This document shows, in pieces, positions 5,756 through 11,847 of a stretch of DNA of 13,522 bases; the first letter of the stretch is position 1; each line of letters begins with the position of its first letter. The stretch is from Candidatus Tagabacteria bacterium CG_4_10_14_0_2_um_filter_40_13 (lineage in GTDB: Bacteria; Patescibacteriota; Minisyncoccia; GCA-002779875), in contig PFNV01000023.1 of assembly GCA_002792165.1 (NCBI GenBank), positions 1-13,522 on the forward strand, in the 5' to 3' direction. Below the pieces are notes generated by a model that was given only the letters and a program-made list of their open reading frames with translations, was not told where the DNA came from and made no database searches. The position numbers were made by a program, and so were the translations under genes.

Positions 5756-7444
5756 TTACTCTGCTTTTCTCATATCAACAATCCGCAATCTTATTTCACG
5801 CCTGCCGTTAAATCTGTTTTCTTCGACGGATGCGGCGAGGTCGATTTTTGTGCCATGTTCTACGGAAAATTCCAATTTTTTTTGCATAAAAAATCCGATA
5901 GCGGAAATAATTTCTCCGTTCGATTTTTTAAAATTAAGCTGTAAATGAATTCCGCCGTTGCCGAAAGTTCTTACGCCAGAAACTTCGAGATTGGAAAAAA
6001 GAAAAACCGGCTTCGGATTTCCCATTCCGAAAGGCCGAAATTTACCTAGAAAAGAAATAAAATTCCAATCAATATTATCCAAACCCAATCCAATCTCAAG
6101 CCAAATGCAGGGCGATTCTACTTCGTAGTGAGAAATTTTCTCGAAAGCCGCTTCAACTTCCTTGCCGAGCTCGGAAATTTTTCCTTCCTTGAGCGTAAAA
6201 GCGGTGGACATGGCGTGCCCGCCGAAATCGTCAAAAATTTTATCCCCTATCTCTGTAAGCAATTCAACTAAATTAATTCTTCCGTTTGAACGGCAAGAAC
6301 CCTTGATTTGTTTTGACATAATTCCTTTGCCCCAGACTATCGCCGGCCGTCCGTATTTTTCCAAAACTTTATTCGCCAAAGGCGCCACGATGCCGATAGG
6401 CCACTTTTCATCGCCTAAAACAAGAATTTCCGGAAAATTTTCCGCGCCCTCCATCTTACGGTTTATTTCCTCGAAAATTTCTTCGGTTTTTTTCTTTCGC
6501 TCGTTATTTCTTTCAATAAGTTTCCGGCTTAACGCTTCGGCTTCTTCATCAAAGTAAGTGATTAACAATGAATAACTGATGGCGGCATGCTCCATACGGC
6601 TGGCAACATTGATGCAGGGCGCGACATAAAAAGCAACATCCTCCTCCGTAATATTAAATCTGTCTATATTCAATTTTTCCAAAAGGGCAAGGAGGCCTTT
6701 TCTCCGTGTTTTTTTTAAAACTTCCAAACCGTAAAAAACGAAAACCCTGTTTTCATCAACGAGGGGAGACATATCCGCTATTGTCGCGATGGCAACAATA
6801 TCTAAAAGCCATTTTTCCCATCCGGGAAAGATTTTAAACGCCTTATTTTTTGATAAAGCGCAAACAATTTTAAAAGCCAAACCGGTTCCGCAAAATTGTA
6901 TGAAAGGATATTCTTTATCTTCGATAAAAGGATCCAAAACCGCAAACGCGTCCGGCGGCAATCCCCTTGAAGGCAAATGATGATCCGTGATAATAACATC
7001 CATGCCCCCATTTTTAGCTTTTTTTATCTCGTCGTGGTCGGTAATTCCGCAATCAACAGTTATAATCAGCCCGACTTTCTGTTTGATGAATTCATCTATG
7101 ATTTTTAAATTCAAACCCTGCCCTTCCGACCTGTCCGGTATATAAACTTCAAAATTTTCAAAATCTATTTTCTTGAAAAAATCATGGAACACGACGCAAG
7201 CGCAGATGCCGTCGGCATCATAATCTCCGAAAACGACAATTTTTTCGTTTTTTCCAATTGCTTCCGCTATACGATTTGTTATTTTCTCCATTACCGAAAA
7301 ATCAAAAGGATCGCGCAAATCGCGCTCATAATCAGGATTAAAAAATTTCTCGGCTTCTTCTTCTGTTTTTATTCCCCGGTAAAACAGAAGCTGCTTTTCC
7401 AAATCATCTGAAATTTTTTCCCGCAAAGCCCATTTCTTGGTCAT
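5756..7444 (-). CDS. recJ: Single-stranded-DNA-specific exonuclease RecJ
   Basis: 5'-3' exonuclease on single-stranded DNA for recombination and mismatch or base-excision repair. The 562-residue length is normal. Motifs in order: DYDADG (74-79), TVDCGITD (129-136), ITDHH (152-156, the DHH signature), GTGLAFK (186-192), ATIADMSPL (220-228), a DHHA1 domain with KGSCRSNG (381-388) and GGHAMSTAF (408-416), and a C-terminal OB-type region with PFGMGNPKPVF (471-481). DHHA1 usually reads GGHxxAAG; S-T-A replaces A-A-G here, while the histidine is kept. It lies 22 nt after pgk and 9 nt before the RNase HI gene. ATG at 7444 has no visible Shine-Dalgarno sequence. Confidence 0.95.
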   Translation of the reverse strand: MTKKWALREKISDDLEKQLLFYRGIKTEEEAEKFFNPDYERDLRDPFDFSVMEKITNRIAEAIGKNEKIVVFGDYDADGICACVVFHDFFKKIDFENFEVYIPDRSEGQGLNLKIIDEFIKQKVGLIITVDCGITDHDEIKKAKNGGMDVIITDHHLPSRGLPPDAFAVLDPFIEDKEYPFIQFCGTGLAFKIVCALSKNKAFKIFPGWEKWLLDIVAIATIADMSPLVDENRVFVFYGLEVLKKTRRKGLLALLEKLNIDRFNITEEDVAFYVAPCINVASRMEHAAISYSLLITYFDEEAEALSRKLIERNNERKKKTEEIFEEINRKMEGAENFPEILVLGDEKWPIGIVAPLANKVLEKYGRPAIVWGKGIMSKQIKGSCRSNGRINLVELLTEIGDKIFDDFGGHAMSTAFTLKEGKISELGKEVEAAFEKISHYEVESPCIWLEIGLGLDNIDWNFISFLGKFRPFGMGNPKPVFLFSNLEVSGVRTFGNGGIHLQLNFKKSNGEIISAIGFFMQKKLEFSVEHGTKIDLAASVEENRFNGRREIRLRIVDMRKAE

Positions 7445-7466
7445 AAACTTATTTGTAGAAGAAAAA

Positions 7467-8558
7467 TCAAATTCTTTTTTTTGATTTAATTAATGCTTCG
7501 ATGCCAGGAAGCGTTCCTTTTGCCAAAAATTCCAGCATCGCGCCGCCACCGGTTGAAACGAAAGAAAAATGTTCTATAACACCCGCCTTTTTCGCCGCCG
7601 CGATAGTATCTCCGCCGCCTACTATGGAAACCGCCGGCGACGCGACAATAGCCCTTGCTGTCATTTCCGTTCCTCTGGCGAATCTTTTATCTTCGAAATT
7701 ACCCATCGGTCCGTTCCATAAAATAAATTTTGATTTTTTTGCCAAATCCATAATTTCTTTAATCGTCTTCGGCCCAATATCCAAAATCATCTCTTTCTTT
7801 GTTCTAAAATCTATAGGCAAAATTATTTTTTGATTATTCAAATATTTTTTGACGGAAACTTTAGTATCGACGATTGAATTGTCGATATTCATTCTTTTCA
7901 GTTTGAAAAAATTATTCGCCAAAGCTCCTCCTATAAAAATTTTATCGGCAATTTTCACAAATTTTTCAAGCACGTTCAGCTTGCTTTCGAATTTAACGCC
8001 GCCTAAAATGAGCAAAAACGGATGTTTCGGCTTAAAAGCTTTACTCAAATTACTCAACTCGTTTTCAAAAAGCAAGCCGGCGAAAGAAGGAAGATGCGCG
8101 GGAATGCCGACAATTGAAGCGTGCGCTCTATGGGAAACGCTGAAAGCTTCGTTAACGTACGCATCACCCATTTTCGCCAATTTTTTCGCGAAATTTTTGT
8201 CGTTTTTTTCCTCGCCTTTATCCAACCTCAAATTCTCAAGCATGATAATATCTCCTTCTTTCATGAAAGAAATCGCTTTTTCCGCCGATTTTCCCAGAAT
8301 TGAAGAAATAAATTTAAAATTACTAAAATGCCGGCTGAGATAATTGGCAACGGGCTTTAAACTTACTCCGTTTTCTCCCAAATGACTTAAAATTATCACT
8401 TTGGCGCCTTTATATTGAAGCAATCTGACGGTGGGAAGGCTTTTTTTAATCCTGAAATCTTCCGCCACTTTCCCATTTTTTATGGGTACATCGAAACCGG
8501 CTCGCAACAAAACACGCTTGCCCTTTAAATTGGCTTTTTTTACGGGTTGCAAATTCAT
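7467..8558 (-). CDS. pgk: Phosphoglycerate kinase
   Basis: Converts 1,3-bisphosphoglycerate and ADP to 3-phosphoglycerate and ATP in glycolysis. At 363 residues it is shorter than the usual 390-400. The nucleotide-side motifs are intact: GGVKFESK, WNGPMGNFE, VGGGDT and STGGGAMLEF. On the substrate side, FRIKKSLPT, ENLRLDKGEE and SHRAHAS keep their arginines. The first substrate loop, however, reads RAGFDVP instead of R(V/A)D(F/L)NVP, and SHLGR is SHLGE, so three positions that normally contact 3-phosphoglycerate differ (comparison with E. coli Pgk from memory). The start codon overlaps the tpiA stop (ATGA). It is probably functional, since it sits beside tpiA and the rest is well conserved. 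Confidence 0.95.
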   Translation of the reverse strand: MNLQPVKKANLKGKRVLLRAGFDVPIKNGKVAEDFRIKKSLPTVRLLQYKGAKVIILSHLGENGVSLKPVANYLSRHFSNFKFISSILGKSAEKAISFMKEGDIIMLENLRLDKGEEKNDKNFAKKLAKMGDAYVNEAFSVSHRAHASIVGIPAHLPSFAGLLFENELSNLSKAFKPKHPFLLILGGVKFESKLNVLEKFVKIADKIFIGGALANNFFKLKRMNIDNSIVDTKVSVKKYLNNQKIILPIDFRTKKEMILDIGPKTIKEIMDLAKKSKFILWNGPMGNFEDKRFARGTEMTARAIVASPAVSIVGGGDTIAAAKKAGVIEHFSFVSTGGGAMLEFLAKGTLPGIEALIKSKKRI

Positions 8559-9325
8559 ATTTTATTCACATTCTTTAAAAGCTCGCCGAACTCTTTCGCA
8601 TTCCAGCTTGTCCGCCCCACCAGAAGCCCGTCAACATTTCCTTTTACCAAAAAATCGGCCGCATTTTTCGCATCAACCGAACCGCCGTAAAGAATAGGAA
8701 CACTGCCGGCATTTTTACTAAAAGCAGAAACTATCACCCGCTTGATATAAGTGCTCATTTGAAAAGCATTTTCCGGCGTATCGGGATGAAAAAATCCTTT
8801 CCCGAATTTTTTCGCCGAACTTATCGCCCATATCGGCTCGTAAGCAACGATCAAATTTTTAAAAAGTTTGGCGGAAATTTGTTCGAGTCCTTTTATGACT
8901 TCTTCTTTTACAAATTGCAGATAATTTTCGGATTCGTCGCGCTCAAATTCGCCCACGCAAAAAATAACCTTGAGGCCGTATTTAAACGCTTGTTTGATTT
9001 TCCGGTTTATCATCTCATTCGTTTCTCCGAGCCGCCGCCGCTCCGAATGACCGATAATGACGTATTGGACGCCGACGCTTTTAAGCATTTTTGCCGATAT
9101 TTCGCCGGTATAAGACCCTGCCTCTTCCCAAAAAACATCCTGTCCTCCCAAACCAACTTTCGAATTTTTAGAAAATAACCTCAAATAAACAAAAGGCGGG
9201 CAAACAACGACTTTTACATTGCGGATTTTTTTTGCGGCGCTTGCGGTAGCGCTCAAAAGTTCCGTCGCTTCCTTGGATGAATTCGGAGTCATCTTCCAGT
9301 TGGCAATAATTAAATATTTTTTCAT
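8555..9325 (-). CDS. tpiA: Triosephosphate isomerase
   Basis: Interconverts dihydroxyacetone phosphate and glyceraldehyde 3-phosphate; a TIM barrel of normal size (256 residues). The catalytic residues are present: Lys in ANWKM (residues 8-12), His in IGHSERR, and Glu in AYEPIWA. The mobile loop after the catalytic Glu normally reads WAIGTGKxAT; here it is WAISSAKKFGKGFFHP, longer and without the GTG. The phosphate-binding end GGASL is GRTSW. The preceding YGGSV is normal. It lies 4 nt after the GalT-like gene and overlaps pgk by 4 bp. GGGAG 11 nt upstream of the ATG is a distant Shine-Dalgarno candidate. Confidence 0.95.
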   Translation of the reverse strand: MKKYLIIANWKMTPNSSKEATELLSATASAAKKIRNVKVVVCPPFVYLRLFSKNSKVGLGGQDVFWEEAGSYTGEISAKMLKSVGVQYVIIGHSERRRLGETNEMINRKIKQAFKYGLKVIFCVGEFERDESENYLQFVKEEVIKGLEQISAKLFKNLIVAYEPIWAISSAKKFGKGFFHPDTPENAFQMSTYIKRVIVSAFSKNAGSVPILYGGSVDAKNAADFLVKGNVDGLLVGRTSWNAKEFGELLKNVNKI

Positions 9326-9329
9326 GGAT

Positions 9330-10391
9330 TTATTTTCTCCCGATTTTTCTCAAATTGTCCGCTGCTTCTTCCGGCGGCACGACAACCACTTCTATTCCTA
9401 CGCCCAATTCCATGCCTGCCCAACTGTATCCGCGAGGAAGAATTTCGATGTGCCAATGATAATTATCGACTTTTTGCGAAAGAAAAGGAGCTGAATGGAT
9501 AAAAAAATTGTAATCGCCCTTAAGTACTTTGGAAATTCTTCCGATGGCATCTCTCAATGATTCGGCCAATGCAAGACGTTTTTCATCTGTAATTTCTTCA
9601 AAATGAGCGGCATGAGAAAGAGGGTAAATCCTTGTTTCATACGATACTCTCGGAGCAAAAGGCTCTAAAGTCACGAAATGTTCGTTTTGATATACTATCC
9701 TCTTTTTTTGATTCAATTCCCATTCCAGCATTTCACAATGAATACATTTTCCAAACTGTTCATAATATTGACGCGAACCTGCCAAGCTTTTCGAGATATC
9801 AGGGTCAACAACAGGCACAGCCACGAGTTGCGAGTGGGGATGATTAATGCTGGCTCCCGATGATTTTCCGTGATTATGAAAAACTATAATGTAATTAATA
9901 CACGGCTCATTAGCCAACGCCTGATAACGCATCTGATAAGCTTTAAGCAAGAGTTCCGCTTCTTCAATGCTCATTTTATCAATAGTTTTAAAATGATCTC
10001 GCGTGATAATCAATTCGTGAAAACCTATTCCTTTTAAAGTTTTCTGCGGTCCGAAAGATTGAACAGCCGGACAAGATTTTCCGAAAGGAAGATTAAAAAG
10101 AGGATATTTGTTCGGGATCACCTGAACAAACCAAGTGGAAAAATCTTTTCTCTTTTTTAAAGGAGTTTCCGGTCGAGGATACCACAAAATAGGCGACGGG
10201 TTTCCATTTTTTTGCGGATTTTCGAATAAACAATCCGCTACTTCTTTTTTAAGGTCCGTTTTGGCAACTTTTATTTTCTCAGCTGATCTTTTCTTCCTGT
10301 CATAAGGGCGAAACCGCCTGCTCGGCGCAATAAGAATCCAATCTCCGCTTACCAAATCTTTTCTAAATTCATGATTATATTTTTTAATCAT
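9330..10391 (-). CDS. GalT-family hexose-1-phosphate nucleotidyltransferase
   Basis: Member of the galactose-1-phosphate uridylyltransferase family (HIT superfamily), 353 residues. The catalytic motif HPHSQ is at 184-188, with H186 as the nucleotide-carrying histidine. Other family marks are DLVSGDWILIAPSR (12-25), VIPNKYPLF (91-99), GFHELIIT (123-130), the later CIHC (216-219) and YHWHIEILPR (311-320). Family members move UMP or AMP between sugar phosphates; substrate preference cannot be read from motifs, and ADP-glucose-type members look similar. The N-terminal zinc motif CPFC is degenerate: C54-L-F-E57, so Glu replaces the second cysteine. It overlaps the glycosyltransferase gene by 8 bp and has the clearest ribosome site in the window. 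Confidence 0.88.
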   Translation of the reverse strand: MIKKYNHEFRKDLVSGDWILIAPSRRFRPYDRKKRSAEKIKVAKTDLKKEVADCLFENPQKNGNPSPILWYPRPETPLKKRKDFSTWFVQVIPNKYPLFNLPFGKSCPAVQSFGPQKTLKGIGFHELIITRDHFKTIDKMSIEEAELLLKAYQMRYQALANEPCINYIIVFHNHGKSSGASINHPHSQLVAVPVVDPDISKSLAGSRQYYEQFGKCIHCEMLEWELNQKKRIVYQNEHFVTLEPFAPRVSYETRIYPLSHAAHFEEITDEKRLALAESLRDAIGRISKVLKGDYNFFIHSAPFLSQKVDNYHWHIEILPRGYSWAGMELGVGIEVVVVPPEEAADNLRKIGRK

Positions 10392-11121
10392 ATTTTCCTC
10401 TTAATTGATTCAATTTAATCTGCAAAAGTTCTTTGAGTGTTTTTAAATAATCAATAAAGTTCACTCTGCCGGGCGGATTAATCCAGGTAACGGGCAATTC
10501 TTTTATGTTGTAACCAAGCTTCTTGGTAAGAACCAAAATTTCTATATCAAAACCCCAGCGCATAATGGTTTGTTTCGGAAAGATTTTCTCGGCGGCTTCC
10601 GCGGTAAAAAGTTTGAAAGCCCGCTGAGTATCGTGAATATTCCAAATAGTCAGAGCCCTGATTAAATATTTGGAAAGTTTCCCTAAAATATTTCTGTAAA
10701 TTTTACTAAAACCGGTATAACGCTCTTTCTGAACCGATCCCGACAATTCGATGGAGCCGATGATAACATCGTATCCCTGTTTAACGTAAGGCCAGAACTT
10801 TTCAATATGATTTATAGAAATCGCGTTATCGGCATCGGCATAAAGCCTGTATTTACCTCTGGCGGAGAGCATTCCCTGCTTAACAACGGCGCCTTTGCCT
10901 TGATTTTTGCCGTTATCAATGAATTTCAAATTATAAATGGCCGATTCGAGCTTCTTTAAAACATTTACCGTATTATCTTTTGAACCGTCGTTTACAACCA
11001 CTAATTCGTAAGTATAATCCTGTTTCGACAAGTATCTGACAATATCCATTATGGTATCTTTGATGCGCTCCTCTTCATTATAAGCCGGGATAATAACGGA
11101 AAGATAAATATCGGATTTCAT
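10384..11121 (-). CDS. Family 2 glycosyltransferase (dolichyl-phosphate glucosyl/mannosyltransferase-like)
   Basis: A GT-A-fold glycosyltransferase of 245 residues. It starts SVIIPAYNEEERI (8-20), then VVVNDGSKDNT (41-51), NQGKGAVVKQG (73-83), the metal/nucleotide motif ADADNA (95-100) and the HDTQRAFKLF segment (163-172) that marks the ALG5/DPM1-like group. It probably uses a nucleotide-activated hexose to glycosylate a polyprenyl phosphate or related lipid at the inner face of the membrane. There is no C-terminal membrane helix, so it is soluble or peripheral. It heads the nine-gene run, behind an extended -10 promoter that places the RNA start about 2 nt before the ATG. The start codon lies in a 14-bp palindrome. 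Confidence 0.9.
   Translation of the reverse strand: MKSDIYLSVIIPAYNEEERIKDTIMDIVRYLSKQDYTYELVVVNDGSKDNTVNVLKKLESAIYNLKFIDNGKNQGKGAVVKQGMLSARGKYRLYADADNAISINHIEKFWPYVKQGYDVIIGSIELSGSVQKERYTGFSKIYRNILGKLSKYLIRALTIWNIHDTQRAFKLFTAEAAEKIFPKQTIMRWGFDIEILVLTKKLGYNIKELPVTWINPPGRVNFIDYLKTLKELLQIKLNQLRGKYD
10396..10401 (-). promoter_or_regulatory. Shine-Dalgarno site of the GalT-like gene
   Basis: AGAGGA lies 4 nt before the ATG at 10391, inside the last codons of the glycosyltransferase gene. It is the clearest ribosome binding site in the window; most other starts have only weak matches or none. Confidence 0.6.
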
Positions 11122-11128
11122 ATGAAAT
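11115..11128. repeat. 14-bp palindrome centred on the glycosyltransferase start codon
   Basis: ATTTCATATGAAAT is perfectly self-complementary and covers the start codon and the predicted transcription start. It could be an operator or simply chance in AT-rich DNA. Confidence 0.5.
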
Positions 11129-11129
11129 T

Positions 11130-11158
11130 ATTATATCATCTTTAAAGAGCAAAATAAA
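11130..11158 (-). promoter_or_regulatory. Extended -10 promoter of the nine-gene run
   Basis: On the minus strand, TGA-TATAAT forms an extended -10 (TATAAT at 11130-11135), with a weak TTTATT -35 (11153-11158) 17 nt upstream. The predicted start is near 11123, two nt before the ATG at 11121. The -35 overlaps the end of the ruvX terminator hairpin. Confidence 0.65.
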
Positions 11159-11184
11159 TCACCCCGGCTTAATTCGGAGTGATT
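11150..11184 (-). terminator. Intrinsic terminator after ruvX
   Basis: On the minus strand, AATCACTCCG (11175-11184) pairs with CGGGGTGATT (11157-11166), 10 bp with one G-U, around an 8-nt loop, followed by TATTTTG. The T-tract is imperfect, so some read-through into the next unit is possible. Confidence 0.6.
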
Positions 11185-11224
11185 GGTAAAATTTTTGCTT
11201 TAAACATCGAGAACAATAATGTCC

Positions 11225-11629
11225 TTAGGATCTGTTTCTATCTAAATAAGCTTGAAGGATCAAAGCGGCGGCGGAAGCATGGGTTTTCTCGTTTTCGCCG
11301 ACCCGCGGGGTCGGCGCCATTCGTTTAGCCTGCTTTGTGGTTAAAATTTCGCTTTCGTATTCAACGGGAATTTTAAGGCGTTCCTCAAGAAATGATTTGA
11401 ATTTCTCGATGCGTTTCATTATCGGATTCGACTGCATTTTGTAAGTGAGCGATTGGCCAATAATAATTTTCCCGATATTATTCTTGTCGCAAATGATTTT
11501 AAGCGCTTTCAAAACGCTGTTTGCCGAAACATTGTCAATAACGCCATGCGGAAACGCAAATTTCGCGCTTTCATCCGAAATCGCGATGCCAATTTTCTTT
11601 TCGCCATAATCAATTCCCAATAATCGCAT
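11225..11629 (-). CDS. ruvX: RuvX/YqgF-family RNase H-fold nuclease
   Basis: A 134-residue putative Holliday-junction resolvase or pre-16S rRNA 5'-end nuclease (the family's role differs between species). It starts MRLLGIDYGEKKIGIAISDE with the first catalytic Asp in GIDYG. The second acid is kept in ESEILTT, corresponding to the usual DERLTT. The third, normally Asp in DSxxAAxxIL, is His in THASAAALILQAYL, so the catalytic triad looks incomplete. ATG at 11629 is preferred over longer in-frame starts, because the preceding residues do not resemble the family and the start shares a base with the stop of the upstream small membrane protein (TAATG). A terminator hairpin follows about 40 nt downstream. 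Confidence 0.88.
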   Translation of the reverse strand: MRLLGIDYGEKKIGIAISDESAKFAFPHGVIDNVSANSVLKALKIICDKNNIGKIIIGQSLTYKMQSNPIMKRIEKFKSFLEERLKIPVEYESEILTTKQAKRMAPTPRVGENEKTHASAAALILQAYLDRNRS

Positions 11630-11847
11630 TAGAGATCCGGTTTGTTGTGTTTTCTTATCCTGTATATGCCGATAAGATTGTAAATTATGCCGGCAAGAAA
11701 AGCAATAACGATAATTCCGCCGATAATATGCCCCCAAGAAATCACTTTTGGCCAAGGAATGCGTATCACAAAAAAATAGGCATTTTTTAAAAAAATAAAA
11801 GTCTTATAAAAAAGATATTCGATATTAATATATGTTGGCGCGGGCAT
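11629..11847 (-). CDS. Small single-pass membrane protein, unknown function
   Basis: A 72-residue protein I do not recognise. It has aromatic-rich N-terminal residues (YINIEYLFYKTFIFLK, 6-21), a strongly hydrophobic segment at about 40-62 (IIGGIIVIAFLAGIIYNLIG) and a basic tail RIRKHNKPDL. This pattern suggests one certain membrane helix, perhaps a second weaker one at 12-30, with a positive cytoplasmic end. It overlaps gatA by 23 bp and shares one base with the ruvX start. That tight packing and the membrane character argue it is real, but its ATG is the only Met and the ribosome site is poor. Confidence 0.65.
   Translation of the reverse strand: MPAPTYINIEYLFYKTFIFLKNAYFFVIRIPWPKVISWGHIIGGIIVIAFLAGIIYNLIGIYRIRKHNKPDL

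Noticed and set aside
11225..11755. A longer RuvX starting near 11755
   Set aside because: The extra N-terminal residues are out of character for the family and lie over the small membrane protein in another frame; MRLLGIDYG is the typical RuvX start.
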